Assembly (NCBI GenBank): GCA_019745195.1
Contig: JAIETL010000004.1
Location: 62,001-126,000 of the forward strand
Length of the DNA: 64,000 bases
Source: Beijerinckiaceae bacterium
GTDB taxonomy: Bacteria; Pseudomonadota; Alphaproteobacteria; Rhizobiales; Beijerinckiaceae
Direction: 5' to 3'
Positions 15,263-23,844 of the stretch are shown here, piece after piece. The notes under the pieces were generated by a model, which had not been told where the DNA came from, made no database searches, and saw nothing but the letters and a program-made list of their open reading frames with translations. Both the position numbers and the translations under genes were made by a program. Positions within the stretch are counted from its first letter, which is position 1. Every line of letters begins with the position of its first letter.

Positions 15263-16111
15263 TCAGCGCTTGATCGACGGCACGGCGATCTCGCCGCCGG
15301 CGGCCTGCTTCTGCAGGAAGACGGTCAGCGCCGTCAGGCTGTCGGAACCGTATTCAGGCACCGGCCAGCGCTGCTGGCGGTAGCAGTCCCAGAGGCGGTG
15401 CTGCATCGTCCGCAGCGCGCTTTGCGACACGCGATAGGTCGGCCATGACGCCATCGTCGCCTGCGCCGTCGCGCCCTGGACGGAGAGATTCGGCAGGCCC
15501 TGCAGGCGGATGCGCTTGCCCTCCTCGGCATGGCAGGTCGCGCAGGAGAAATCCATGACGCCGCCACGCCGGTAGAACAGCTCCTCGCCGATCGCCGCCA
15601 TCTCCAGCTCCTTGGCGTGCTTCAACTGCGGCTCGATCTTCATCCCGCTCGACTTGTTGGCGATGAAGGCGGTCAGGTCCTCCATGTCCGAGGCGCGGCC
15701 GGGACCGGAGAAGCGCCGCGCCACGACGTCCTTGGTGTCGAACCCCTGCAGCTTGTCCATGCACCAGAGCAGGCGCTGCTCGGTGTCCATCACGCGGTCC
15801 GCGTCGGCGAACCAGCGCGGCAGTTTCGCGAAGGCGCCTTCGAGCTTGCCCGGCCCTTCGCCCAGATCGCAGCCTTCGAGCGAGACGTTCTTCGTGCCCC
15901 GCTTCTCGGCCCAGAGCGCCTCGCCGCGATCGACCGCGAGGAAGCCGGGATTGGAGAACGGGTCCGACAGCATCTGCCGGTAGCGCTCGATCTCCTTCTC
16001 GCTGTCGTCTTGCGCAGGAGTTTGCTGCGGCTGCGACTGCGCGGTCAGATGACCGGCGGCAAGCGTCATCGCGGCCGCCAGCACAGCCGCGCCGATGGTG
16101 GGAAGCTTCAT
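15263..16111 (-). CDS. soxA: SoxA, c-type cytochrome and thiosulfate-conjugating subunit
   Basis: A 282-residue protein with signal peptide (to about 25). One haem motif Cys190-Ala-Thr-Cys193-His194 lies in the C-terminal domain, where the axial ligand is the persulfidated cysteine Cys243 ([12 protein letters not shown]). The N-terminal domain has lost its haem site and keeps a Cys81/Cys117 pair that should form a disulfide, so this is the monohaem type of SoxA. SoxAX oxidatively joins thiosulfate to the SoxY carrier cysteine in the periplasm. The start at 16111 gives the signal peptide; an upstream in-frame ATG at 16162 would add a charged, unlikely leader. It is divergent from soxY. Confidence 0.96.
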   Translation of the reverse strand: MKLPTIGAAVLAAAMTLAAGHLTAQSQPQQTPAQDDSEKEIERYRQMLSDPFSNPGFLAVDRGEALWAEKRGTKNVSLEGCDLGEGPGKLEGAFAKLPRWFADADRVMDTEQRLLWCMDKLQGFDTKDVVARRFSGPGRASDMEDLTAFIANKSSGMKIEPQLKHAKELEMAAIGEELFYRRGGVMDFSCATCHAEEGKRIRLQGLPNLSVQGATAQATMASWPTYRVSQSALRTMQHRLWDCYRQQRWPVPEYGSDSLTALTVFLQKQAAGGEIAVPSIKR

Positions 16112-16282
16112 CCCTGGCCCTTTCGTTTCCTCAAGCGGCCGCTTTTGCGACCTTCGTTGCACATCCCTCTCTGTCGGAGGGACTTTACATTCACAGAAAA
16201 CAATATCACGATAGGTGAGAATGATCGCCTGATGGCTCCGCCGTCAAGAGCGAAACAAGAACATTTCGAAGGAGGAAATCCG
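16112..16282. promoter_or_regulatory. soxA-soxY divergent promoter region
   Basis: The 171-bp gap must drive soxAX leftward and soxYZBCD rightward. It holds an imperfect inverted repeat, CATTCAC (16188-16194) and GTGAGAATG (16215-16223), around an AT-rich centre that is a candidate for SoxR binding, and the strong GGAGG site of soxY at 16271. The repeat has one mismatched insertion, so the operator assignment is tentative. Confidence 0.45.
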
Positions 16283-16747
16283 ATGCCGCTCCGTTCCAAC
16301 GGGCTCACCCGTCGCAGCACGATCACAGCCGGCGCGATGGCCGCCTTCGCGAGCCTGCTGGGCGCTCGCATGGCCTTCGCCGACGAGAAGGCCGTGATGG
16401 CCGAGATCAGGAAGCTCTACGGCGACAAGGCCTTGGCCGAGGGCAGGATCAGGCTCGACATCCCCGAGATCGCCGAGAACGGGCTGGTCGTTCCCGTCAA
16501 CATCGAGGTCGAAAGCCCGATGACGGAGGCCGACCATGTCAAGGCCGTCCACATCTTCGCCGACGGCAATCCGCAGCCCGGCATCGTCAGCTACAGCTTC
16601 ACGCCGGCCTGCGGAAAGGCCTCGGCCGCGACCCGCATGCGCCTCGCCCAGACGCAGAACATCGTCTGCGTCGCAGAGATGTCGAACGGCTCGCTCCACA
16701 TGGCGAAGGCCAACGTCAAGGTCACGATCGGCGGCTGCGGCGGCTGA
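16283..16747 (+). CDS. soxY: SoxY, sulfur carrier subunit
   Basis: A 154-residue protein with a Tat signal (LTRRSTITAGAM, cleavage near AFA at 33), which exports the pre-folded SoxYZ heterodimer. The C-terminus is GGCGG with the carrier Cys152, to which thiosulfate is bound and on which sulfane sulfur is oxidised. Two extra cysteines, 110 and 129, probably form an internal disulfide. The start is fixed by GGAGGAAAT at 16271-16279. It opens the main operon soxYZBCD-cytochrome-soxF. Confidence 0.97.
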   Translation: MPLRSNGLTRRSTITAGAMAAFASLLGARMAFADEKAVMAEIRKLYGDKALAEGRIRLDIPEIAENGLVVPVNIEVESPMTEADHVKAVHIFADGNPQPGIVSYSFTPACGKASAATRMRLAQTQNIVCVAEMSNGSLHMAKANVKVTIGGCGG

Positions 16748-16806
16748 TCCAGCCTTCGCTCGCACCCGTCCTACACGACCAACGAAATTCAGGTGAGGAT
16801 GCTCCC

Positions 16807-17136
16807 ATGACCACCAAACCCACCCCTCGCGTCCGCGTTCCTGCCAAGGCGGCCGCCGGCGAGATGATCGAGATCAAGACGCTGATCTCGCACGAGATGG
16901 AGTCAGGCCAGCGCAAGGACGCGCAGGGCGCGACGATCCCGCGCAAGATCATCAACAAGTTCAGCGCGAGCTTCAACGGCAAGCCGGTCTTCTCGGCCGA
17001 CTGGCACCCGGCGATCTCGGCCAACCCCTACCAGTCCTTCTTCTTCAAGGCGACGGAATCGGGCGAATTCACCTTCACCTGGAAGGATGACGACGGCTCC
17101 GAATACAGCGCGAAGAACAAGATCTCCGTGGGCTGA
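16807..17136 (+). CDS. soxZ: SoxZ, partner of SoxY
   Basis: A 109-residue immunoglobulin-fold protein with no signal peptide, carried out by SoxY through the Tat pathway. Diagnostic parts are RVRVPAKAAAGE, the helix-turn TLISHEMESGQRKD, and FSADWHPAISANPYQSFFF. It makes the platform on which the flexible SoxY arm moves between SoxAX, SoxB and SoxCD. Its length is normal. It follows soxY by 59 bases. Confidence 0.97.
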   Translation: MTTKPTPRVRVPAKAAAGEMIEIKTLISHEMESGQRKDAQGATIPRKIINKFSASFNGKPVFSADWHPAISANPYQSFFFKATESGEFTFTWKDDDGSEYSAKNKISVG

Positions 17137-17246
17137 GGCGTTTGCGGCCGCCGCCCTCCGGGACGGCCACCACCTGTCATAGACGACGGCACAGCTTCGC
17201 GGCTGGGCCAGTGGGGGGCACGTCTCGTGCGTCCAGAGGAAGAGTC

Positions 17247-18944
17247 ATGGTCTCACGACGCGAATTTCTACAGGCGACTTCGGCAGCGGCCGCGATCTCT
17301 GTGGCTGCCGGCCTCGGCCCGCTGGGCCGCGCTGCGGCGCAGCAGCGCCTGTCGCAGGCGGATATCCTGCGCTTCGAGCCGACGGGCACGGTGACGATCC
17401 TGCACGTCACCGACATCCATGCACAGTTGATGCCGCTGCATTTTCGGGAGCCTTCGATCAATCTCGGCGTCGGCGCGGCCAAGGGGCAGCCCCCGCACCT
17501 GGTCGATGCCGAGTTCCGGGCGCATTTCAAGGTCGCCGCCGGCTCGGCCGACGCTTTCGCGCTGACGTCCGACGATTTCGTCTCTCTCGCGAAAACCTAC
17601 GGCAAGATGGGCGGCATGGACCGAGTCGCCACGCTGGTGAAGGCGGTCCGGGCCGAGCGCGGCGACGACAAGGTGCTGCTGCTCGATGGCGGCGACACCT
17701 GGCAGGGAAGCTGGTCCTCGCTGCAGAGCAAGGCCCAGGACATGGTCGATGTCATGTCCGCGCTGAAGACCGATGCGATGGTCGGCCATTGGGAGTTCAC
17801 GCTCGGGGCCGACCGCGTGAAGGAGATCGCGGATAGCGCCTCCTTCGCCTTCCTTGCCCAGAACATCCGCGACACCGAATGGAACGAGCCGGTCTTCGCG
17901 CCGCGTAAGGTGTTCGAGAAGGGCGGCGTCAAGGTCGCGGTGATCGGGCAGGCCCTGCCGCGCACGGCCATCGCCAATCCGCGCTGGATGTTCCCGGCCT
18001 GGGAGTTCGGCATCCGCGAGGAGGAGATCCAGAAGCAGGTCGACGAGGCGCGGGCCGAAGGCGCAGCCGTGGTGGTGCTGCTCTCCCATGACGGCTTCGA
18101 CGTCGACAGGAAGCTCGCCACGCGGGTCAAGGGGCTCGACGTCATCCTGACCGCGCACACCCATGACGCCATGCCCGGCCTGGTCCGCGTCGGCGAGACC
18201 GTGCTGGTCGGCTCCGGCTCCCACGGCAAGTTCGTCTCGCGGCTCGACATCGCCACCAGCGGCGGCAAGGTCTCCGACATCCGCTTCAAGCTGATGCCGG
18301 TGTTCTCGGACGCCATCGCGCCCGACGCCGAGATGGCGGCCCTGATCGCCAAGGTCCGCGCGCCCTACGCCGCCGATCTCTCAAGGGAGATCGGCCGCAC
18401 GGAATCGCTGCTCTACAGGCGCGGCAATTTCAACGGCTCCTTCGACGACCTGATCTGCGACGCGATGCTGAGCCAGCGCGACGCGGAGATCGCGCTCTCG
18501 CCGGGGTTCCGCTGGGGCGGCACGCTGCTGCCGGGGGACGCCATCACCTGGGAGGCGATCACCAACGCCACCGCGATCACCTATCCCAACTGCTACCGCA
18601 ACGAGATGACCGGCGCGCAGCTCAAGGAGATCCTCGAGGATGTCGCCGACAACATCTTCCATCCGGACCCGTATTTCCAGGGCGGCGGCGACATGGTCCG
18701 CATCGGCGGCATGGGCTACGCGATCGACATCGGCAAGCCGATGGGCAGCCGCATCTCCGGCCTGACGCATCTGAAATCGGGCCAGCCGATCGAGGCTGCG
18801 AAAAAATACGTCGTCGCCGGCTGGGCCAGCGTCAACGAGGGCACACAGGGCCCGCCGATCTGGGATGTGGTCCGCAACCACGTCGCCGCGACGAAAACCG
18901 TCACCATCAAGCCCAACGACGCGGTGAAGGTCACGGGCGCATGA
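17247..18944 (+). CDS. soxB: SoxB, dimanganese sulfate thiohydrolase
   Basis: A 565-residue enzyme with a Tat signal (VSRREFLQA, cleavage near AAAQQ at 32). It has a 5'-nucleotidase-type metallophosphatase core: Asp56 and His58 (HVTDIHAQ), Asp150 (GGDTWQG), His181 (GHWEF), and later SHDGFD and TAHTHD. A C-terminal substrate domain includes the ribose-site analogue NATAITYPNCYR. SoxB hydrolyses the terminal sulfone from SoxY-bound thiosulfate, giving sulfate. The start at 17247 was chosen because it begins the Tat peptide; the frame is open upstream. All usual metal ligands seem to be present. Confidence 0.97.
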   Translation: MVSRREFLQATSAAAAISVAAGLGPLGRAAAQQRLSQADILRFEPTGTVTILHVTDIHAQLMPLHFREPSINLGVGAAKGQPPHLVDAEFRAHFKVAAGSADAFALTSDDFVSLAKTYGKMGGMDRVATLVKAVRAERGDDKVLLLDGGDTWQGSWSSLQSKAQDMVDVMSALKTDAMVGHWEFTLGADRVKEIADSASFAFLAQNIRDTEWNEPVFAPRKVFEKGGVKVAVIGQALPRTAIANPRWMFPAWEFGIREEEIQKQVDEARAEGAAVVVLLSHDGFDVDRKLATRVKGLDVILTAHTHDAMPGLVRVGETVLVGSGSHGKFVSRLDIATSGGKVSDIRFKLMPVFSDAIAPDAEMAALIAKVRAPYAADLSREIGRTESLLYRRGNFNGSFDDLICDAMLSQRDAEIALSPGFRWGGTLLPGDAITWEAITNATAITYPNCYRNEMTGAQLKEILEDVADNIFHPDPYFQGGGDMVRIGGMGYAIDIGKPMGSRISGLTHLKSGQPIEAAKKYVVAGWASVNEGTQGPPIWDVVRNHVAATKTVTIKPNDAVKVTGA

Positions 18945-18990
18945 TGACCCGGTCCGCCTCCGCCAGGAACCGAACTGAGGACACGACAGG

Positions 18991-20265
18991 ATGACCTCGC
19001 AGAACACCGATCCGTCTCTCAGCCGCCGCCGTTTCCTCGGCGGGGCGACCGCGGCCGGCGCAGGTCTTGCCGCCGTCGGCGCGGCGCGCGCGCAGGCCCC
19101 CGCGCCCGACCCGCTGATCACCGATGTGCAGGACTGGAACCGCTATCTCGGCGAGGGCGTCGACAAACGGCCCTATGGCACGCCCTCGCGCTTCGAGAAG
19201 CATATCGTGCGCCGCGATGTGTCCTGGCTGACCGCCTCGCCCGAATCCTCGGTGAACTTCACGCCTTTGCACGAACTCGATGGCATCATCACGCCGTCCG
19301 GCCTGTGCTTCGAGCGCCACCATGGCGGCATCGCCGACATCGACCCGGCCAATCACCGGCTGATGATCCACGGGCTCGTCGACAAGCCGCTGGTCTTCAC
19401 GATGGAGGACATCAGGCGCATGCCGCGCCAGAACCATGTCCATTTCCTCGAATGCGCGGCGAACTCCGGCATGGAATGGCGCGGCGCGCAGCTCAATGGC
19501 TGCCAGTTCACCCACGGCATGGTCCATAATGTGATGTATACCGGCGTGCCGCTGAAGCTGCTGCTGGCAGAGGCCGGGCTCAAATCCAACGCCAAATGGC
19601 TGATGCTGGAGGGGGCCGACTCCTCGGGGATGAACCGCTCGCTGCCGGTCATGAAGGCGCTCGACGACGTGCTGATCGCGTTCGCGATGAACGGCGAGGC
19701 GCTGCGGCCCGAGCAGGGCTATCCGCTTCGCGCCGTCATTCCCGGCTGGGAGGGCAATCTCTGGGTCAAGTGGCTGCGCCGCATCGAAGCGGGCGACAAG
19801 CCGTGGCAGGCCCGCGAGGAGACCTCGAAATACACCGATCTGCTCGCCGACGGCCGCTCGCGCCGCTACACCTTCATCATGGACGCCAAGTCGGTGGTGA
19901 CGAACCCGTCGCCGCAGGCGCCGCTGAAGCACAAGGGCCGCAACGTGCTCTCAGGGCTGGCATGGTCCGGGCGCGGCACCATCACCCGCGTCGACGTCAC
20001 GCTCGATGGCGGCCGGAACTGGCAAGAGGCGCGGATCGACGGGCCGGTTCTCGATAAGTCGCTGACGCGCTTCTACGTCGATTTCGACTGGGGCGGGCAG
20101 GAGCTGCTGATCCAGTCCCGCGCCACGGATTCGACCGGCTATCTGCAGCCGACCAAGGACGAGTTGCGCAAGGTGCGCGGCGTCAACTCGATCTACCACA
20201 ACAACGGCATCCAGACCTGGCATGTGAAGGGCAATGGGGAGACCGAGAATGTCGAGATCGGTTGA
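18991..20265 (+). CDS. soxC: SoxC, molybdenum sulfane dehydrogenase subunit
   Basis: A 424-residue molybdoenzyme of the sulfite-oxidase family. A Tat signal (LSRRRFLGG, cleavage near ARAQ at 35) leads into the molybdopterin domain, with the metal-ligand Cys155 in HFLECAANSG. A C-terminal Ig-like dimerisation domain contains GRGTITRVDVTLDGGRNW. Together with the cytochrome SoxD it oxidises the SoxY-bound sulfane sulfur by six electrons, so thiosulfate can go to sulfate without elemental sulfur. The gene follows soxB by 46 bases. A palindromic repeat separates it from soxD. Confidence 0.96.
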   Translation: MTSQNTDPSLSRRRFLGGATAAGAGLAAVGAARAQAPAPDPLITDVQDWNRYLGEGVDKRPYGTPSRFEKHIVRRDVSWLTASPESSVNFTPLHELDGIITPSGLCFERHHGGIADIDPANHRLMIHGLVDKPLVFTMEDIRRMPRQNHVHFLECAANSGMEWRGAQLNGCQFTHGMVHNVMYTGVPLKLLLAEAGLKSNAKWLMLEGADSSGMNRSLPVMKALDDVLIAFAMNGEALRPEQGYPLRAVIPGWEGNLWVKWLRRIEAGDKPWQAREETSKYTDLLADGRSRRYTFIMDAKSVVTNPSPQAPLKHKGRNVLSGLAWSGRGTITRVDVTLDGGRNWQEARIDGPVLDKSLTRFYVDFDWGGQELLIQSRATDSTGYLQPTKDELRKVRGVNSIYHNNGIQTWHVKGNGETENVEIG

Positions 20266-20284
20266 GTCCATGCGGTCAACAAAA

Positions 20285-20394
20285 GCCCTCATCCTGAGGA
20301 GCGATCCGAAGGATCGCGTCTCGAAGGGTGCTTCAGATGGTGCTGGCTGGATCACCCTTCGAGACGCCGCTGCGCGGCTCCTCAGGATGAGGGC
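20285..20394. repeat. palindromic repeat element between soxC and soxD
   Basis: A 110-bp element with nested perfect arms: the outer GCCCTCATCCTGAGGAGC (20285-20302) pairs with 20377-20394 over 18 bases. The inner GCGTCTCGAAGGGTG (20316-20330) pairs with 20353-20367 over 15 bases. A small hairpin GATCC-GAA-GGATC lies between the left arms. It would form a long cruciform or RNA hairpin. The sequence resembles dispersed intergenic palindromes that are common in Hyphomicrobiales genomes (recalled resemblance, not searched). The right outer arm contains the soxD start codon (20387) and an AGGA just before it. Only one copy was noticed in this window. Confidence 0.85.
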
Positions 20395-21094
20395 GGTAAG
20401 GGGTTTGGCGCTTGCCGCTGCCTCTGCCTTCCTTGTTCTGAGCGCCGCGCCGCTGATCGCGCAGCAGAAGCCTCAGTCGAAACCCGCTCCACAGGCCGCC
20501 GCACCAGCCAAGCTCAACCTCGGCCGCCCTGCCTTGCCAGAAGAGATAAAAGCCTGGGACATCGACGTCCGCCCCGATGGGCTGGGACTTCCGCCCGGCA
20601 AGGGCACGGTGAAGCAGGGCGACGAACTGTTTCAGGCGCAGTGTGCGAGCTGCCATGGCGAGTTCGGCCAGGGCAACGGCCGCTGGCCGGTGCTGGCCGG
20701 CGGGCGGGGCTCGCTCAAGGGCGACCGGCCGGAGAAAACGCTGGGCTCGTTCTGGCCCGATCTCTCGACGGCCTTCGACTATATCCGCCGCGCCATGCCC
20801 TATGGCAACGCGCAATCGCTGAGCGCCGACGAGACCTACGCGCTGACGGCCTATCTTCTCTATCTCAACGACATCGTGAAGGATGAGGAGTTCGAGCTGT
20901 CGGACAGGAACTTCACGAGCGTGAAGCTGCCCAATGCCGGGAATTTCTACGACGACGATCGCGAGACGACCGAAAAGGCGTTCTGGGGCAAGGAGCCTTG
21001 CATGAAGAACTGCAAGCCCGAGGTCAGGATAACAGGCCGAGCAGCGGTGCTCGACGTCACGCCCGATTCGAAATCCGCGCCGAAGGTCGATTGA
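20387..21094 (+). CDS. soxD: SoxD, c-type cytochrome subunit of SoxCD (monohaem form)
   Basis: A 235-residue periplasmic cytochrome. The signal peptide (MRAVRGLALAA to about residue 26) fixes the start at the ATG inside the right arm of the palindromic repeat; earlier in-frame ATGs would translate the repeat. One haem motif is present, Cys86-x-x-Cys89-His90 (QCASCHGEFGQG), with features typical of SoxD such as RWPVLAGGRGSL and RRAMPYGNAQSL. The better-known Paracoccus SoxD is a larger dihaem protein, so this is the short monohaem form. A CMKNC pair near the end may be a disulfide. It passes SoxC electrons to a soluble cytochrome c. Confidence 0.93.
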   Translation: MRAVRGLALAAASAFLVLSAAPLIAQQKPQSKPAPQAAAPAKLNLGRPALPEEIKAWDIDVRPDGLGLPPGKGTVKQGDELFQAQCASCHGEFGQGNGRWPVLAGGRGSLKGDRPEKTLGSFWPDLSTAFDYIRRAMPYGNAQSLSADETYALTAYLLYLNDIVKDEEFELSDRNFTSVKLPNAGNFYDDDRETTEKAFWGKEPCMKNCKPEVRITGRAAVLDVTPDSKSAPKVD

Positions 21095-21420
21095 TGCGGC
21101 AGGGTTCCCAGACGCCGGGCTGGTTCGGCTTCGTCGCCGCTGCCGCGCTTTCCGCGACACCAGCCGCCGCCACAGGCGACCGGGCGCTGGGCGAATACCT
21201 GTCGTCGGAATGCACCGCCTGCCACCAGAGCAGCGGCAAGCAGGTCGGCGGCATCCCGGCCATTGTCGGCTACCCTGCCGACCAGTTCATCGCCTTGATG
21301 GGGGCCTACAGGGACAAGCACCGCGACAATCAGGTCATGCAGACGATCGCCGGACGGCTGACGCAGGAAGAGCTTCTTGCGCTGGCCGCCTATTACGAGA
21401 GCCTGAAGCCGACACAATAG
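21094..21420 (+). CDS. small periplasmic cytochrome c (SoxE/FccA-like)
   Basis: A 108-residue monohaem cytochrome with signal peptide (to about 27, PAAA) and the haem site Cys40-Thr-Ala-Cys43-His44. Its length and the motif KQVGGIPAIVGYPADQF resemble the cytochrome partner of flavocytochrome c sulfide dehydrogenase (FccA), and its place before soxF supports that. It occupies the position of soxE, but that protein is dihaem in Paracoccus, so no symbol is given. The ATG overlaps the soxD stop (TGATG), implying coupled translation. Confidence 0.85.
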   Translation: MRQGSQTPGWFGFVAAAALSATPAAATGDRALGEYLSSECTACHQSSGKQVGGIPAIVGYPADQFIALMGAYRDKHRDNQVMQTIAGRLTQEELLALAAYYESLKPTQ

Positions 21421-21507
21421 AACCGCTACACAAAGACGCGAGTTCAACCCGAGCGCCGCAACAAGGCGTCAAAGTCCAACCATAAAAACCAGAGGGAGGG
21501 TCAAGCC

Positions 21508-22785
21508 ATGCATCTCGATCGTCGCACATTCATCCTGACTGGCCTGTCCGCTGCGGGCACGCTCGGCCTCGGCGCGCCAGCCGTTCTCGGCCAGGCCAAG
21601 CCGCGCGTCGTCGTCATCGGCGGCGGCGCGGGCGGGGCGACCGCTGCACGCTATATCGCCAAGGATTCGGCCGGCGCGATCGCGGTGACGCTGGTCGAGG
21701 AGAACGAGACCTACCAGACCTGCTTCCACTCCAATCTCTATGTCGGCGGTTTCAGGAAATACGACGAAATCGTCCATCGCTACGACGACCTCGCGAAAAA
21801 CCACGGCGTCACGCTCGCCCGCGCCCGTGCGACCCAGATCGACCGCGACAGGAAGGAGGTTGTGCTCTCCACCGGCCAGCGCCTTCCTTACGACCGCCTT
21901 GTCGTCTCGCCCGGCATCGACCTGAAATACGATTCCGTGCCTGGCTGGTCGAAGGATGTCGAGGAGCAGATGCCGCATGGCTGGAAGCCGGGCCGGCAGA
22001 CGCAGCTCATCAAGGAAAAGCTCGACGCCGTGCCCAATGGCGGGACGATCGTGATGATCGCGCCGCCAAACCCCTATCGCTGCCCGCCCGGCCCCTATGA
22101 GCGCGCCTCGATGTTCGCCCACGCCTTGAAGAAGGCCGGCAAGACCAACTCCAAGGTCATCATCCTCGATCCCAAGGAGATGTTCTCCAAGCAGGGCGTC
22201 TTCCAGGCGGACTGGGAGAAGCGCTATGGCGCGATGATCGAATGGCTCGGACCGAAGGTTCATGACGGCGTCAAATCGGTCGATCCGAAGACCAACACCG
22301 TCGTCACCGGCTTCGAGACCTACAAGGACTGCGCCTTCGTCAACGTCATCCCGGCCCAGATGGCCGGCGAGATCGCCCGCTCGGCGGGGCTGGCTCCCGC
22401 CGGCGGCTATTGCGCCATCGACCCGGCGACGATGAAATCGACCGCCGACGCCAACATCTTCGTGCTCGGCGACGCCTGCATCGCCGGCGACATGCCCAAA
22501 TCCGCCTTCTCGGCCAACAGCCAGGCCAAGGTCGCCGCCATGGTGATCCGCGGCGAGCTGACCGATGCCCGCACCTTCCCGGCGCGCTACGTCAACACCT
22601 GCTGGTCGCTGGTCGATACCGACGACGCCATCAAGGTCGGCGGACGCTACGAACCCAAGGACGGCAAGATCACCGCGACGGAGACCTTCGTCTCCAAGCC
22701 CGGCGAAAGCGACGAACTGCGCAAGGAAACGCAGGCCGAGAACATGGGCTGGTATGCCGGCATCACCGCCGACATGTTCTCCTGA
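21508..22785 (+). CDS. soxF: SoxF, flavoprotein sulfide dehydrogenase subunit (FccB-like)
   Basis: A 425-residue exported flavoprotein with a Tat-type signal (LDRRTFILTG, cleavage near LGQA at 30) and an FAD-binding GGGAGG motif at 38-43. Cys72 in ETYQTCFHSN corresponds to the residue that binds FAD covalently in flavocytochrome c. Later parts include a PYRCPPGPYER active-site cysteine and the ATP-independent GDACIAGDMPKSAFSAN loop. The C-terminal FCSD domain ends with NMGWYAGI. It likely oxidises sulfide to sulfur or restores SoxYZ activity with the small cytochrome encoded just upstream. The start is supported by GAGGGAGG before the ATG. Confidence 0.93.
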   Translation: MHLDRRTFILTGLSAAGTLGLGAPAVLGQAKPRVVVIGGGAGGATAARYIAKDSAGAIAVTLVEENETYQTCFHSNLYVGGFRKYDEIVHRYDDLAKNHGVTLARARATQIDRDRKEVVLSTGQRLPYDRLVVSPGIDLKYDSVPGWSKDVEEQMPHGWKPGRQTQLIKEKLDAVPNGGTIVMIAPPNPYRCPPGPYERASMFAHALKKAGKTNSKVIILDPKEMFSKQGVFQADWEKRYGAMIEWLGPKVHDGVKSVDPKTNTVVTGFETYKDCAFVNVIPAQMAGEIARSAGLAPAGGYCAIDPATMKSTADANIFVLGDACIAGDMPKSAFSANSQAKVAAMVIRGELTDARTFPARYVNTCWSLVDTDDAIKVGGRYEPKDGKITATETFVSKPGESDELRKETQAENMGWYAGITADMFS

Positions 22786-22903
22786 CGTCATGCTTTCCTG
22801 ACGCGCCTGCGCCGCCCGCGACCATTCGCGCCGGCGGCGCGGCTGGCCCGCACGTGGCGCGCAGCCTATTCACATTGGACGAAACCGAAACGAAGGACGC
22901 CGC

Positions 22904-23290
22904 ATGACACGCCTGATCTCCGCAGCCCTCCTGCTGACAACGCTGACGGCAGCGCCGGCATTCGCGCAGGACATCGCCGCCGGCGAACGCTCCTGGAACA
23001 AGTGCCGCGCCTGCCATCAGCTCGGCGAGACGGCGAAGAACGGCGTCGGCCCGCAGCTCAACGGCCTGTTCGGCCGCGTCTCGGGCACCGTCGAGGGCTA
23101 CAGCTATTCGCCCGCCAACAAGAACGCCGCCATCACCTGGGACGAGGCCGTCTTCGCCGAATACATCAAGGATCCGAAGGCCAAGATCCCCAGCACCAAG
23201 ATGGTCTTCGCCGGCATCAAGAACGAGCAGGAGATCAAGGACCTGACGGCTTTCCTGAAGCAGTACGGCAAGGACGGCAAGAAGCAGTGA
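22904..23290 (+). CDS. soluble cytochrome c (c2/c550 type)
   Basis: A 128-residue periplasmic class I cytochrome: signal peptide to about residue 22 (AFAQ), haem motif Cys34-x-x-Cys37-His38 (KCRACHQLG), the GVGPQLNGLFGR helix-turn, and the methionine ligand in STKMVFAGIKN. This is the typical mitochondrial-like cytochrome c2/c550. Ending the sox cluster, it is the likely electron acceptor of SoxAX and SoxCD, passing electrons to a terminal oxidase. The 118-bp gap after soxF may hold its own promoter. Confidence 0.92.
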   Translation: MTRLISAALLLTTLTAAPAFAQDIAAGERSWNKCRACHQLGETAKNGVGPQLNGLFGRVSGTVEGYSYSPANKNAAITWDEAVFAEYIKDPKAKIPSTKMVFAGIKNEQEIKDLTAFLKQYGKDGKKQ

Positions 23291-23436
23291 CCGATCGACC
23301 GATCGTGGCGGGAAGGCAGGCAATGTCTCGAACTGAACGGTAATCTGGCTGCCTCGTGAAGGAGTGATGCGTCGATATTGTTCGACCTGTCCCTCCCGAC
23401 CGCTCGATCATCATGAGGGTCCCGTGGGTTGATAGT

Positions 23437-23643
23437 CGATCTGTAGGCTCCGGCGGTAGCGGCCGCGCCGCCGAAGACGATGTTGCCGCGCTCGACCTGA
23501 CGAAAATAGGCGTCGGCGCCATGCTGGCGTGTCCAGATGCCGACGACCGGCAGGATGCGATGGGGCAGGGGCTCGGTGACGCCCATCCGCGGGCCGCGCG
23601 GGGTCAGGGGCACGGTCTCGCCGAACTGCGCGGCGATCCGCAT
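23437..23643 (-). pseudogene. fragment of a FAD-dependent amino-acid/opine oxidase (subunit B type)
   Basis: About 69 codons read FGETVPLTPRGPRMGVTEPL, then HRILPVVGIWTR and QVERGNIVFGG, which is an internal part of a DAO-family FAD oxidoreductase such as the B subunit of opine oxidases. Neither the N-terminal FAD-binding GxGxxG nor the C-terminal part is present. The frame is open farther in both directions but without family resemblance. It lies head to head with a fragment of a partner subunit, so both are debris of one former operon. Confidence 0.6.
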
Positions 23644-23644
23644 G

Positions 23645-23842
23645 GCCGCGGCCGCCTGCCTGCAGAATCTCGCCCTGCCGGTCGCGGACATCTCGTCGGA
23701 ACGACGCCGCCTTGCCCGGCTCGACCGCTTTGCGCGCGGTGTCGCCGCGGCCTTTCCCTGGCCGACCGAGGCTGCGATCGGATTGCCCGACGACACGGTG
23801 GTCTGCCGCTGCGAAGGCGTGACGGCCGGCGAACCGCGTCGG
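23645..23842 (+). pseudogene. C-terminal fragment of opine-oxidase-like subunit A ([2Fe-2S] domain)
   Basis: About 66 codons (LARLDRFARGVAAAFPWP, then LPDDTVVCRCEGVTAGE) match the linker and the first part of the C-terminal BFD-like [2Fe-2S]-binding domain of FAD oxidoreductases that partner the DAO-type subunit. CRCE gives two of four iron-sulfur cysteines; the others and the preceding FAD/NAD domains are missing. The match stops at the edge of the adenylation gene at 23845. Orientation relative to the other fragment is inverted with respect to a normal operon, implying rearrangement. Confidence 0.6.
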
Positions 23843-23844
23843 AC

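Noticed and set aside
20234-20386. Earlier in-frame start codons for soxD
   Set aside because: They would translate the palindromic element and overlap the end of soxC, and would bury the obvious signal peptide in the interior of the protein.
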